Shown: positions 1 through 12,540, counted from the stretch's first letter. The stretch: 64,000 nt of DNA from Isoetes taiwanensis (GCA_021234155.1 JAJEKV010000067.1:4023279-4087278), one strand, 5' to 3'. The notes: a model not told the origin generated them from the letters alone. Numbers and translations: made by a program.

Positions 1-120
1 CACAACAAACCAGGGTTTTAGCTTCTCAAAAGCTCGAAGATCTAATCTTAATTTACGGATGTTGGTCCGTAAACCTCTTGAACAATAGCATCTGCATGAA
101 ATGAACACTAAACCGTTAGG

Positions 121-935
121 ATGTGTATACCACACCAAACCATGCACCATACCATGCCCCACACTCATCATATTCACGAAGCGAGCACCTTAGTGTTTGT
201 GTACATTACCACACACCACACCTCACCCAACCACACACCATACCATTCACCACACACCATACACCAAATGGTGGAGTGTGGAGTGGTGGTGGAGTGTGGT
301 GGTGGGGGTGGTGGTGGTGGATTGTGGTGGTGGGGGGTGGTGGAGTGGTGTGTGGTGGTGGTGGGGGTGTGGTGGTGGGGGGTGGTGGTGGGGGTGTGGT
401 GGAGTGGTGTGTGGTGTGGTGGTGGGGCGTGGTGGTGGGGGTGGTGGTGTGTGGTGTGGTGGTGGGGGTGGTGGTGGTGGTGTGTGTAGTGGTGTGTGGT
501 GCTATGATGTGGTGTGGTGGAGTGTGGTGGTGGGGTGTGGTGGTGGTGGTGGTGTGTGTGTGGTGGAGTGTGGTGGTGGTGGAGTGTGGTGGGGGGTGTA
601 GTGGTGGTGGTGTGGTGTGGTGTTGTGGATTGTGGTGTGATGTGGTGGTGGTGGAGTGTGGTGGTGGTGGTGGAGGGGTGTGGCGTGGGATGTGGTGGGA
701 TGTGTGTGCATGTGGTGGTCGCAAAGATGTGGTGGTAGTCTATGGTGGTGGGATAGATGGGGTGTGGTGGGGTGAGGGGGGAGATTCTCCAGATCATACA
801 TTAACATGCACACACCCACATGACACCATAACCCACACCACACCACACCACAAACCACCACCACACCCACACCACACCACACCACACCACACCACACCAC
901 ACCACACCACACCATCACGACACCACACATCACAT
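121..935. repeat. GT/CA-rich simple-sequence block with strand switches
   Basis: The + strand is CA-rich at about 121-265 (units such as CACACC and ACCATACC), then GT-rich at about 270-775 (GGTGGTGTGG, GTGGTGGGGG), then CA-rich again at about 805-930 (ACACC repeated about ten times). The outer CA arms are complementary in kind to the GT core, so the block could fold on itself, and the G-runs of the core could form quadruplexes. Long open frames exist here on both strands, but they consist only of V/W/G or H/T/P and follow from the base composition. Confidence 0.9.
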
Positions 936-2039
936 CACATCACTTTTATCCTATTTCATCTGACATAAAACATCTGCCTAGCCTGCTCTCATAAACACTT
1001 CTGAAATTCGTACACCCTGATAATAATTACATTCCTCTTCTAATCATTAGAAAAGGATCCGGGTCCTAAATCTCCGCCCCTCGTCCCGATTTTTGGCGTT
1101 TCATTCCCAATTCGCCAAATCGAAGAAGTTCATTCCGCAACATGGTAGGAGGGATGTTCGTGAGATCACTACGGCTATTGTAGGGTGAGCGAGGAGGGCA
1201 TTCGGCACATGTTAAACAGGGGCTCGTGATAAATCTCTGAAGGTGGATATGCCTAAATCCACCTTCTTTGCTTGATTCGAATCCAACCTAAAGGCATACA
1301 AATTTGGATCTTTGGGCCTTCAATGGCTATGCTTGGAGTCGACCGACAGAAGAGAGCTCTTAGACGAGTTCATGAGCTTATGTTACATCTTCTTTGCAAG
1401 GGCACCGGTATATTTGTTCTCTGTCACTTGTCCGCTCGACTCGCAACAACGGATTTTACTTGGCGATTGCGTTACTTACCACCGGGGGATGCGAGGAAGC
1501 ACCGGCAAACCTCATCTGTTAAATTCTGGATGACCGCAAAAAGCTTAGATGCTTTAGTGCGAAAAACAATAATTTTAGATGCACCCGTTCGAGCCGGTCA
1601 TACCGGCATTTCACATTTGCTTAGAAATCATGCATGTAAATTTAGTTCTCCAGTCTGAGAGCTTTCAATGGAAAGCCAAATTTTGTAAAGCCAAATTTTG
1701 TAAGATCCTTTTTTTAATATATCATACTTTCCAACAGTTGTCTTTATTCAACAAAAATTTGTATCTCAGGATCAGTTAGTTATAGCTACACACAATTCAC
1801 ATGCTGCATACAGTACACCACAATCACTGTACAACATAATAACCACCACATGCACCACCATACTAAGCACCATAACTAAGAAAACATGATTAACAGAAAT
1901 AAACTAACCTGTGATTCCTCCAGATAGTGGGCAACATGTTCTTCTCTTACATTTCTCTCCAATCTTCTAGTTCTAATATCCTTTGTGTTAGGAGACACTC
2001 TGGTGTTCTCAATCCAAAATTTTTGAATCTTTTCTATAT
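936..2039. other. No gene recognised
   Basis: Mixed-composition DNA. The longest open frame (1272-1658, +, 128 aa) overlaps another in a second frame (1312-1533). Neither shows a domain, an N-terminal signal or a repeated motif that I recognise. From about 1790 to 1870 the sequence is rich in CACCA/ACCACA. It may be decayed transposon sequence, but I cannot assign a family. Confidence 0.4.
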
Positions 2040-2437
2040 GTTCATCTGAAATTGCATCGAACCCTATTCCCCCTAAGGTGAAGTCTTTCATGTGGCAGCT
2101 TTGGCACAAAGCCTTAGCAACCAATGACAAAAGACACAGGCTTCAAATGGCAGATTCAGACGTCTGCCCCAGATGTCTGAGCTACAAGGAGGATGAGGAG
2201 CATTTGTTTAGATCTTGCACTTGGTCGGAATGGACTCTTGAACTTGCTTCCATCATTTTTGGATATGACCTGAATTCTATGACTTCAGTGGATTTCTTCA
2301 TGCCGGATTACCCCAATGACTGGAGACTTTACATCCTCATGTGGAGAATCTGGAAGGGCAGAAATAATTTTATTTTCAATTGTGAAATCACTCATCCCGA
2401 AGCGGTCATAAAGCAGATTGAATATGACATCAAATAG
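2040..2437 (+). pseudogene. LINE fragment: zf-RVT tail
   Basis: An open frame begins upstream of the first ATG with IPPKVKSFMWQLWHKAL, the usual opening of the zinc-binding domain (zf-RVT) at the C-terminus of plant L1-type LINE reverse transcriptases. The zinc ligands follow as CPRC, then EHLFRSC. WRIWKGRNNFIF marks the linker that normally leads into an RNase H-like domain. The frame stops at 2437 and the RT domain is missing, so this is a short relic. The family assignment rests on motif order only. Confidence 0.75.
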
Positions 2438-3338
2438 ATCAATGCTGCTATTTAAAGTTTTGTATAAGGTTTCCTATGAATCTCACAACCTCTCTGTGGT
2501 TATTACAGGTATTATTTTCGTGCTGGTGCGTAAACTCAAATGGAAGAAAATCGATCCGGTGGTTAACCAGCAATGGCTCAAAGTATTCGGGCCGCCAGAT
2601 CTCTACAACCATGAGGAGCCGTGCCTATGCACATGGAATAAATTACTACTCCTATATTTTAGTGTAGCCAAAATAGGATTAGCTAAACTACCTTCAAATT
2701 GGGGCTAAAAGTTTCTAACACTTGGCTAAACTAAATGGTTTTTTTCCATCACAATTTCTTGCTTTTGGCTAAGCTTTCACAAGATGGAAAGGCAAATATT
2801 AGCCATCACACTATAGTAATTTAAAAAAATTCTAAGCATTTTGGCAACGACATTGAATTTGTTATTAATACATAAATCAAGTCATAAACATACATGAACG
2901 TATTCAAAAACCTAAAAAAAAAAAGGACTACATTGCTCCTTTTCCTCTAACGCTTCAACTTTGTACTTGGAACAAGAAAGAAAGTGGAAAAAGAAAAAGA
3001 AAAAGAAAAATATAAACCCTATTTGAAATTTCTTAAAGGTAGTACATACATTGGTGCTGAATTTCGAGCTAATCTATCCATTTTTCCAAGCCCACTCTAT
3101 CTTAGGTTTAGCTAATCAATGTCCTGAGGGATATGTCTCGAGGTAAAAGTTTGGCTATTCAACCTAAAAACTCACTTGGGCGGCAAAAAAATTGGGCTAA
3201 AATTTTCTTTTTTTTGGGCATTTTTTCCATTAACTTTAGCCATTTTTCTTGGCAAAACTGTACAGACATTGCAAGGCAGCTATTCTTGGCTGCTAGGCAG
3301 TCATTGCTGGTAGAGATTTTGACAGTCTGCATGGAGTC
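2438..3338. other. No gene recognised; A-rich stretch
   Basis: AT-rich DNA. A run of GAAAAA/AAGAAA units lies at about 2965-3010. Phrases such as TTTTGGCTAA recur between 2640 and 3260, but I could not define a repeat unit. The frame at 3133-3774 (+) is rich in F/L/S and looks like the shadow of the charged frame on the other strand. Confidence 0.4.
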
Positions 3339-3650
3339 TCAGAGGCTCCTTATAACGATGCTCTTGGCTTCCAAATCCTTTAATTCTTCACCTATGAATT
3401 TTTCCAATGTTTTATCCCTCAAAAAATCAAGTAAAATTTCTTTCTTCGTGCCATCCTCCATTCTTTTGGTCTGTTTATGGAAAGACGTTAGCAAACTGAC
3501 AATACGGCATTTACTGCTTGCACTTCTTGATGAACCGGGATCCTTCGCGCCAATTCTCGCAAGCTCCAATTTTTCTCTCTTCTTCTTTTCCTCTGGCGTC
3601 TTTTCTTCAACATTTCTTGTTCCTTGGTTCTTCTTCGTTTTCTCACATGC
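3339..3650 (-). pseudogene. Fragment coding for a charged helical protein
   Basis: The minus strand has an open frame rich in K/E/R (for example EEKTPEEKKKREKLELARIG), followed by KKEILLDFLRDKTLEKFIGE. It reads open upstream of the first ATG to about 3650. The composition is that of a protein helix rather than random AT-rich DNA. It resembles the charged C-terminal tails of transposon-derived plant proteins, but I do not recognise a family. It has no convincing start and no intact neighbour, so it is probably a relic exon. Confidence 0.3.
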
Positions 3651-4947
3651 GAAATGCGGTTTGTGTATGAGTTACCTCATTAACATCCATATCCACAATG
3701 GATTGGAGCTCATGCGAGGAGGGAGCCAAAGAACGGGGCGTGGAGGCAAAGAACAGGAAGGGGCCAAAGAATAGGAATTTGAATTTGAATTTTAGTTTTT
3801 GAAATTAGAATTTCCCCCACAGCTGAGCGGGGCTCTATTCTTAAATACCGGCAGCTGAGCGGTGCCATAATTATACTTTCATACCACAAAAGTGGTGGAT
3901 GCAACGCCACATTTTGGGGGGACAGGGGGGACAGCCGAATTGGAACACCACAGCGTGCTTTTACCCTAAATCTTAATAATGATGACTATTCATTTGAGCT
4001 TGGAATGATGTGAATACTCTATATTTGAATAGATTACTTTTACATTCGGACTATTCATTTGAGCTTCCAATGCATGCAACTTGCTGTAAATACTCTATAC
4101 TTGAATACATTACTTTTTTCTCTTTGGTAATAACGATGGTCACTATAGCTACCATCCCCTAATACACTATTTGAGAATGTTCGTGATGTCTTCAATTTTG
4201 TCTTATTTTATAGCCAATAGGTGCTCACGACAATTTAACATGCAGATAAATGTGAAAAGGATAAAAGTATGCTTTTACAAGCTACAGTTTGCAGCTATGC
4301 TCTAAAGTTAAGAGCAATATACTATGTTTTATTAGGAAGGGAGCATCCACGTTATTTGAGTAAAATGTTCTCACAAATATTCCTATTTTGATTGTTGTCT
4401 GCCACTTTGCATGTTAACATCAAATGGATCCATAATAGATAATGGATTGCTTATGGCATATACACTATTTGATTATTTTGACAAGGCTTTTGCTTATGCA
4501 CTGTAACATGAATCTCACAAGCATTTCAAACTTGCTATTGTGATTTATAACATGGAACCTCTATATTTCCTATTTCTCATTGTTATTTCCTAGATTTCAT
4601 TATTGTATAGAAATTGTTTAATTCTTATGAGTTTGCTTCTCAAGTTCTTTTAGATTGGTTTTGATATGTTATCAAATGGGCATTAAGCTCGAACTTCTAC
4701 ATCTATATGCACATTCCGTAACAAATCCATGACAATGACAACAAATAATATCCATCCATGCATCTACCAACCATTTGCCTCATTCGTAGTCTAAGCCTAT
4801 GGGATTTCAATTTGGATGACAAATCAAAAGGTGCATCTTCTCATTCCTAAAATTGTAAATAAAAGATGATTCTCCTAAATATGTAAAATAAATTTCTTTT
4901 TATCCCTTATCTTCCCTTTAAACAAGAGGCAAAGCAGTATTGAGTTT
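3651..4947. other. No gene recognised, AT-rich
   Basis: Two related sentences occur at about 3978-4040 and 4045-4115 (ACTATTCATTTGAGCTT followed by AATACTCTATA.TTGAATA), a short local duplication. There is no coding signal. Part of this stretch is probably the body of the Helitron that ends at 5337, but I could not locate its 5' end. Confidence 0.35.
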
Positions 4948-5072
4948 AGGTGTAGCAAGCCCTCATAAAAAGTGTATGTGATTTGCTCATGTCATGTATA
5001 TAGAGTTACGCTAAGGTGTAGCAAGCCCTCATAAAAAGTGTATGTGATTTGCTCATGTCATGTATATAGAGT
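4948..5072. repeat. 66-bp direct tandem duplication
   Basis: The 59-bp sentence starting AGGTGTAGCAAGCCCTC at 4948-5006 is repeated exactly at 5014-5072, giving a period of 66 bp. No divergence is visible, so the duplication is recent. It lies just upstream of a Helitron 3' end and may be inside that element. Confidence 0.9.
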
Positions 5073-5308
5073 GACTAGCGTAACTGTACCAATATTTAGC
5101 GTCATCAAATAATGTTCTCTAGATAATTGTCTACAATGTAGGATTCGGAAGTATGTGGTCCTCCTTTGTGTCTATAAAAAAAAAGGAACAAACTAAACAA
5201 ATAATCATAATATCCTCCTCCTTCCATTCTTCTCTTATGATTTCCATTTTAAACTTAGCGAGATAATGTACATACCTCTATGGTTTTCTGCAATAAAATT
5301 GTACTTAT

Positions 5309-5337
5309 GCCCGGCAACGCCGGGCACCCATTACTAG
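5309..5337 (+). mobile_element. Helitron 3' terminus
   Basis: A 7-bp stem GCCCGGC / loop AAC / GCCGGGC (5309-5325) is followed after 8 nt by CTAG, then a T. A GC-rich hairpin just before a CTRR end, inserted before T, is the diagnostic 3' end of a Helitron. The same structure with a compensated stem change occurs at 44813-44840. The 5' end (TC after A) lies upstream but I cannot place it, so the element length is unknown and no Rep/helicase is visible. Confidence 0.75.
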
Positions 5338-6662
5338 TATTATATAAAATGACATGATTGTAATTGTACATTATAATCTGTAGATTCTAGTGGCACGAGA
5401 CAATTGTGAACATCAGAACTTTTGAGGTGCAATTTCAAAGCGTCGTTATTGCATCTTTACTCTCGACCATGGCCGCATCCTTGCTTTCCACGGCATGAAA
5501 AGATAAAAAAAATTAGCATTATTTTTTTTTTCTAAAATGTGGAGACACTAGCAAAGAATGAATATTGGGTTCGAGTATGGAACCTTCTTTTGCATACTGG
5601 ACAATAATGTTTACTCTAGAATAGCAAAGGAAAAAAAATAAAAACTATCATTAGGGTTATTTGATTCAAGACTGCCCATCCATATCTGTATTTCCATCTT
5701 TTAGAAACCAACAAATTTCCCTTGTTTAAAATTTGAAGATAATAACGAAGAAAGGATATTACTTTTGAACAAGTGAAACTCTTACTATATTCTACTTCCT
5801 ATTGTGGAATAGCAAAAGGAAAAACAAAAATCCAACCCTTTTTGTATTGTGGAATACATTTTCTATTCCAGAATAGCAAATGTGTTCTAGAATAGCGAAA
5901 GGGAACTTAAAACACAATATTGATTAAGATTATGGGCCTATTTAGACTTGCAAACTATGGGGATATCGACCATGTTTATTGCAATAAACTTTTAAAATAA
6001 TTTTTATGGGGATATTGGAGTAATGGGATATTGGACATCAAAATTTTGTGAACGAGTTTATATTCTAGAATACAAAGTGTATTCCAAAATAAGAAATAGA
6101 AGATAAACAAAGAGAACTAAATAGAATAGAATAGTGTTTTTATCGGGGCGGTGCTTTTTTTCTCTGTTTTCTCGCCGCCTAATCTTTGATTTCAGCCTGT
6201 ATTGGAGCATCTAGCAACTTCCAAACCTATGTTGAAGCATCTGGCAACTTCCAAGCTTCTGCTAGGTGAGTTTCGCAAATCTTTTTTTCTTAAACCCTAA
6301 CCTTGTGTGAAAATCGGCTATGGTGGAGTCGAATAGGTCCTTTCCTTTCTATTATAAGGAAATCCTTCTTCTATTTACTCAATCTATCCAAGAAATCCTT
6401 CTTCTGTTTCTTCTATTTAAGCTTGTATCTACTTATTTCTATCGAGGGCTTGCATAATAGATGGTTCCATCTGAAGTAACATGACTTTAGCTTCAAGTGG
6501 AAGGCAAATAAGTGGGTTTTAAGCGCTTACCCACTTCCATACCTCTTGTTTCTGAGACACAGACACCGATGGCTAAAGAGCTATGTTTTTTTTTTTTAAA
6601 TTATTTTTGAAGAGGTAGATAAGCTTGTCCCCCCTCTCCCCCTTTTTTTTTGAAGGATCAAA
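5338..6662. other. No gene; scattered GAATAGCAAA-type motifs
   Basis: AT-rich DNA. The phrase (T/C)(C/T)AGAATAGCAAA or its variants recurs at about 5617, 5810, 5871, 5886 and 6063, often within small palindromes such as ATTCTAGAAT. At about 6205-6255 GCATCT.GCAACTTCCAA is duplicated (CATCTAGCAACTTCCAAACC, CATCTGGCAACTTCCAAGCT). I see no coding region, RNA gene or promoter. Confidence 0.35.
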
Positions 6663-8110
6663 TTAATTACGTAGTAAGAAATAAAGTACAAGAAGAGCGA
6701 TACAGGGGTACACATGCCCGAGCAACCACGCTCGAGCAACAGCCGGATAGCTCATAAACCTACCTACGACTCGGGGAATGAGCATGCCATTACTGTCTAC
6801 AATAAAAAGGGTCCTTTCCCAGATAGCCGCCTTGAACTGCTCTTTTCGAGGGGACGCCAAGTAGGAGAGGTTTAAATTGTACCTCAACTGAGAGATCAAT
6901 GCACCAGGTTGCACCTCTTCATTCCTGAAGACCTTCATGCGTCAACGCTTCCATATGAGCCACAGTAGCCAGGCCTTACACAGATGGAAGGCCAGTCTCT
7001 TAACCTGGGACCACCTGCTACAATACATCCCTACTCTTGACTATGGAGAGAGGTATGAAAGAGGCGCTGGACCCAATGCCATGCGGGCTGAATCTCTGTA
7101 CACAGAAACATGCAGTGTTCCAAGGTCTCCGCATAGCCACCGCACATTGGACACAAGTTGCTAATAATGGTTTTATTCTGTGAACCCACGTGTTCGCCCT
7201 CAAGGATCGGTGCACAATCTACCACAACTGCACACGATACTTAGGGGGGCAAAATTGGGTTCCACACCCATCTCCAGATTTTGCTCCAATCATCTCCTGG
7301 TACCTGTAGACCCCAACCATCTGAGGGGGGCAGCTCATCCTGAATTGCCAGAAGCGCATAATAGGACTTCACAAAGTTTGAGGGGTCAACTTCGGATGAC
7401 ACCGCCACACTCGACCCCACCCTTGAGGAGGGTCCAGCGGCAGAGCATTTGCCACTCGAGCCCAGATAGCACTATCTTATTCCTGAAGCTGAAACCTGTG
7501 ACAAAAAAGCTGCCAGGACGCCAGCTGTTCATCAAAATACCAATCCTCCACTGCCAAGACCCCATGTTGTGTCCACCTGCGCTGAACCCGAAGATCAACA
7601 ACTGATGCCAACACCAAAGGTGATGCACCCAAGCCGAGAGGGATCCACCATGGCGATGACACTAACTGGATACAACTCGAAGCATCAATCGCAAATAATA
7701 GGCGAACTTGCTCCAAGCTCGTAGGAGCCCCTTCAAAAACGGAGAGGCAATGACATATGGCCTGATATCCACGAATAATGCCCAAGGAAGCCGCGCAGGG
7801 ACATTAGGCTTATGGAAAACTACCGAATGAGATAGAGACTGATGAAGCAGAACCATGCCAGGCGAGTCCAGCTCATTCTCGAGGACCGCAAAAATGAACT
7901 TGGAAATCAGGACCTTACTATGGAGAGAGAGGTCTAACATGCTCAGGCCTCCGCAGCTTTGGGCCGCACACATTTCCACCACACAATCTTAACCACCGCC
8001 CCTTCCTCATTACCTCCCCATACAAAGTTATGGATCATGGAGGAAATTTCCCGGATCTTGTTTTCTGGCACAAGGATGATAACGCCATATAAATGGGAGC
8101 TTTTGTCTGT
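6663..8110 (-). pseudogene. L1-type LINE, 3' half, decayed
   Basis: Read on the minus strand from about 8110, the order is that of the region after the RT core in plant L1 LINEs: FVWGGNEEGAVVKIVWW, then GGLSMLDLSLHSKVLISKF, then (7031-7225) the zf-RVT zinc site NLCPMCGGYAETLEHCMFLC. The pieces lie in different frames and are interrupted by stops, so there are several frameshifts. The RT core itself is absent, so the copy is 5'-truncated, as is usual for LINEs. Its orientation is opposite to the LINE that follows at 8230, so these are two independent insertions. Confidence 0.75.
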
Positions 8111-8229
8111 TTTCATGCGAGCCTTCGAGAATTGTTTATGTAATGGTTTTCAATTAGGACCTATCATAGCATAGTTTATTAAATTGGTGTTGGTTTATAG
8201 TATAATCACTTTAAGTAATGTGACGGTTA

Positions 8230-10150
8230 TTAATTTTGTAGCAAGAGACCCACACAGTCCTGCTAACTACAAGGCAATCATGGTCAGTTCACTCTTTGTA
8301 CAATTAATGGGCAGCATCTTTGAACAATAATTGGCGATGTGGGCAGAAGAGGCACTCATACAGGCAGGATTCAGGCCCCGACACTCCACCATTAACCACA
8401 TATTCATGCTCCGGACCTTGATTGAAGATAGCAGAAACTGCCGCCAGGATCTCTACTGCTGCTTTGTCAACTTTGCAAAGGCCTTTGACACTATGCCTAG
8501 AGAAAAGTTGTGAGAAAGACTAAGACAGTTGGAAGCCCCTGAAGACTTGCAAAATGCAGTATACAGCTCTATGAGACATGTTCCGGCCGACTGACACCAA
8601 CAAAACAACCTGTCAATAATAGTATTGGTGTCCGCCAGGCATGCCCGCTCTCCCCAACATTGTTTGGTCTCTATATTGACCAATTGGAGGGGTGGCTTGC
8701 CGACCACAGGGGTGACGGAGCTCAGCTTGTGCACCAGATCAGTAGGCAGCTCATATATGCAGATGATGTGGACCCCTCCTAGTCCACACTCCGGATGCCA
8801 TGCAGCAGCACCTAAATGCCATTGATAGTTTCTGTCTGGCCACTGGAATGAGGGTCGATTTGGCCAAGACTAAGGTCTTGCTTGTTTCATCTTCGCGCCA
8901 ACCAAGGCTTCACTCCTTCACTTATTAGAGGCAAAATGTGGAGGTGGCACACACTTACAATACCTGGGCATAGAGTTCCCTACTACTACATACTGGAACA
9001 CTTCCATTCGATTACGATTGACTGCAGGTTGGAAGACACTTTATGCGATGCAGAATAACAGTTACAAAGTAGAGTTGTATGACTGGTCCCATCTGTCCCA
9101 CTTGTTCAGGATTTCGGTGGAACCTGTGGTCGAAGTCTGGGGTCCGGTCATATTCCCAGCCACGTGGAATGAAGCAGGTACAGAAAGCCTTTTTGGCACG
9201 GGCGCTCAGGGTGAAATCCACAGTTCCATATCAGATCCTTCTGCAGGAGACAGGTTTTCTGCTTCTTCAACGGGTCGCACTTGGCCGCCACATTATTTAC
9301 TTCTAGAAGGTGGCGGGTATGGGCAATGAATGTCTTCTCAACTTGGCTTATACTTTGGCCATGGGCCCGCAGCGCCTCAAGGCGTGCTGGAAGAAAAGGC
9401 GAGCACAGTGATTCTCCAGATGGGGCATACAAGAGCACAGGTGCATTCAAGTTGAAATTAAAGGGGATCACATTCAACTGCGGCAATACTAAATGCTTGC
9501 TTCCTCAACAAACTTTGGGATATTGCTGCCCTTGAACATGTTAAGATAGCACACTATAAGGTCCGGGTCAACCCCGCACTTGCACGTGGTCCACGACGTT
9601 ATCTCCATATATATTTGCCACTGAAAAAATGCAGATTGATAACTTCCATTCATATAGGTCCACATCGCTTGTGAATTGAGACAAGTAGATGGCTCGGAGG
9701 CACGGGAGAATAGATTGTGTCTGTGTTGTCAACATGTACCATTGAAGATGAAAGCCACACTCTGCAGCATTGGCCGGCATTCAGTCACATCCGCGCCAGC
9801 TATGATGACTTGATCCTCCTAACCAGCAATTGCATGCACTGTTGGATATAACGTCAGTGGGCTTGTTAGGATTTTATCTCTGGGACATCATGGATGCCTG
9901 CACTCAGTTATGTCCTCGGATGATGCATTGAGATACATCACAATGTACCATTGTCATATATCATTGTACATCTCTCAGCATACCTATTACTGCCAAGGTT
10001 TTTCCCTGGAAAACTCTCCGGGGCAAGAGTTTTTTTAATCCTAGCAGTAATGTGCTTGCTGTGTTCCTTGTTTGGGTCCATAGGCCAATTGGTCTCGGCC
10101 GACGATAAAAATAAATTCAATTTTATTCTATTCTATTCTATTCTTCAATT
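8230..10150 (+). pseudogene. LINE reverse transcriptase, 5'-truncated and decayed
   Basis: The plus strand carries non-LTR RT landmarks in order: PANYKAIMVSS (8260), QAGFRPRHSTINHIFMLR (8367), YCCFVNFAKAFDTMPREKL (motif A, about 8455-8513), GVRQACPLSPTLFGLYIDQL (motif B, 8630-8690) and YADDVD (motif C, about 8757). A decayed tail then runs to 10150. Near 9740 a C/H-rich phrase followed by SHIRASYDDLI resembles the terminal zinc knuckle. Stops and frameshifts separate the blocks. The copy ends in a short TTCTA repeat (10125-10146), a typical LINE 3' tail. No endonuclease domain is present. Confidence 0.75.
10118..10148 (+). repeat. (TTCTA)n tail of the LINE
   Basis: TTTTATTCTATTCTATTC and its continuation form four to five units of a pentanucleotide at the end of the LINE homology. 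Short simple repeats at the 3' end are common where LINE transcripts prime reverse transcription. Confidence 0.7.
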
Positions 10151-10546
10151 CCAATTTAAATGTCATGATAGTATTTATAGACATTTTGATTATATTACTT
10201 GAGGAAACTAACCAGATCCACTTATAGAAAACTAGATCTAATTAAAAAAGTACCACCCGTAGAAACTTCTTGTCTTTTAGATAACAAGTTAGATGCTTTT
10301 GTTCGTGCCTTTCTGGCTATGGTGATGAGTAGAAGTAATGGCGATTTATGCTTGTTTACTTACTCTTTGGGTTGGGCTGAAGCAGGCACAATGCTCTGGA
10401 ATCTTATTCCACCTGTTTCACATTTCTTGATAGTTTTATAGCTCCATGCCATGGATTCCATAGCTATATCTTAGAAGTTTCTTTGATCTCTCCCATTTTG
10501 TTTTCTCCTCATAGAGATTTGGCTATGGTGACGTTTGTAGAATCGT
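10151..10546. other. No gene recognised
   Basis: The frames at 9951-10202 and 10199-10441 (+) show no recognisable motif. I see no promoter or RNA gene. Confidence 0.3.
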
Positions 10547-10857
10547 TTAGAGAATAAGTGGAGAAATAGATCCGGTTACAAGGGGAGGTTTCTCAAACAC
10601 AGGGGAAGTTGTCCTTTAGTCTGACCATGTCTTTCTATTTGCCAAATTGCATTTTGCTTCTTTCGTCCCTTCTAGAGTTTAAGAAACTTGGTTCTAAGAA
10701 CTTAGAGAATAAGTGGAGAAATAGATCAGGTTACAAGAGGAGGTTTCTCAAACACAGTGGAAGTTGTCCTTTAGTCTGACCATGTCTTTCTATTTGCCAA
10801 ATTGCATTTTGCTCCTTTTGCCCCTTCTAGAGTTTAAGCAACTTGGTTCTAAGGGCT
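10547..10857. repeat. 155-bp tandem duplication
   Basis: The sequence starting TTAGAGAATAAGTGGAGAAA at 10548 recurs at 10703 with few differences (for example GATCCGGTTACAAGGGG against GATCAGGTTACAAGAGG), through CTAGAGTTTAAG.AACTTGG. That makes two copies with a 155-bp period. Divergence of a few percent by eye shows that it is not an assembly echo. Confidence 0.9.
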
Positions 10858-12301
10858 TCGACTGCTAGAGGATACTTCTTGGTGAATGGCAAGCACATGC
10901 CCAAAATAAATTGAGAGCACTCATCGTTTTCCCTATTGTGTTATAATTTTAGTTATGGTATAAAAGTAAGGAGATCAACTCCATCTTTTTAATAATGTGC
11001 TAACAAAGTTGGTATACCTTATATTCTATTTTCGTTTATATCACATTTTGGTTACTAAATGTGGGACGGTAGTCACCCAATCTCTAAGGTATGGATTACT
11101 TTTACATTTTGGACTTCGTCCCTAACATCATGAAGCATATTCTACTATCTTGAATCCATTTGCTATCCAGGTCAAAGTAATGTTGAAACACGAGTCTCAT
11201 GCTAATAATGAAATGCTTTGGAGATAGTTAAACAACCATGCGATGAGAAGATGCATGTTTCATGACTTGATCATGTTGAAGCCTGACCACTGGTGCCACT
11301 GATCTATGATAATTGGATTTTTTAGTTTCGTATCTTGAGATGTTGATTCTTGCTGTTTGTTTTGTTGGTTATATGCTTTAGCACAAAATGCATGTTGAAA
11401 GCACACTTGGATAAGCCTTAACTGTCTTTTCTCGTTAGTATGTGCATGTTGAGCTACAGGAACCAAGTTGCTTATGCATGCCTGCTTTGTATTATTCTTT
11501 ATATTTTTCTTGATTCAATAAAGTGTTACTACCCCTCCTGGATGTTCAACCACGCCTTTTCTAACTGGCTATTTCAAATGTAGTTGGTCCGAGGGTGCAA
11601 GGATGATGTTTTGACAGTGCTATATGTACATGCAATGCTGCGTGTTTTACATTTTAGCAGGTACCTGTGTTTGTCTAATTACATTGGAAGATAGAGAGGA
11701 TTGCAAGATCTAAGGCAAATAGCATGCCATATTTAAAGGATGCATTGGGGAAGCGCTTTATTTGTTTTTTCGTTGTTCAAGGGTATTTGAGCTAAGATGT
11801 TTTTTTGGAATATCTAGCATAATAACAAGGGGTTTCCTTTGATTTTTTGTATGCATTTTATTAAGGTTTTTCTATGATTTGGACAACGTATTCACGTAGA
11901 TGTACGAAACAGTATTGCTAAAGTGCATTCCTTTCTTAGCCATTGATTTTAAAGAAGAGGGAAAATTGTGTAGTTTTAATTTTAGTGGCATTTCCTATTC
12001 GTGTAACCCATGTTTCTTGCATGCAAGCCGAAGAGTAGTTAAAGCCATGGCTTGGAGGAGTTGAAGCTGCCCTTCTCTACTTTGAATTGGTTAGAGAAAA
12101 CTTTCTTCCAGCATCTGTGCCACTAAATTTAGGGTTCTTTAGAGGCTCTCCTTCTAGACGTAACAAGGTAGCAATTTTAGTGATCAATAAAATTGACCGA
12201 AAAGGGCAGATTCAATTCGTTTTTCTTGTTAAAAATGTGATGCATTGCATCAATTTGCATTGGAGCAACAAAGACTATGGCAGAACATACATAATATCTT
12301 A
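10858..12301. other. AT-rich intergenic DNA with a dispersed repeat (about 11805-11965)
   Basis: No coding region is recognised. The stretch at about 11805-11965 (GCATAATAACA.GGG, then AAGGTTTTTCTATGATTT, then GCCATTGATTTTA) matches 29515-29655 at roughly 75% by eye, so it belongs to a dispersed repeat family present at least twice in the window. Confidence 0.55.
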
Positions 12302-12540
12302 GAAAGAAAGAAAGAAAGAAAGGATCGTCCACTGAGACCAATCGGCCTATGGGACCTAAGGGAACCCAAGGGAATGTAAAGGAGCCTAGATGGAATCTTG
12401 CAGAATCTCATAAAATTGAAGGGAATGTACGAGAATCTATATAGAATCTTGGAGAATCTCGATGCTTATTGGGATAATCTTTGAGAATCTAAGGGGGTTC
12501 TAAGAGAATCTCACAGGAACTTGCACCATAGGAACATGCT
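12302..12540. repeat. (GAAA)n and GAATCT-rich degenerate repeat
   Basis: A short GAAA run (12302-12322) is followed by about 200 bp in which GAGAATCT/GGAATCT/AGGGAA recurs every 15-30 bp (for example at 12392, 12430, 12452, 12480 and 12505). It looks like a decayed microsatellite or minisatellite with no coding capacity. Confidence 0.6.

Noticed and set aside
805-930. Telomere-like (CCACACC)n repeat
   Set aside because: Plant telomeres are TTTAGGG-type; the block switches strand and is interstitial.
121-968. Long V/W/G and H/T/P frames on both strands
   Set aside because: Direct translation of GT/CA simple repeats in several frames at once.
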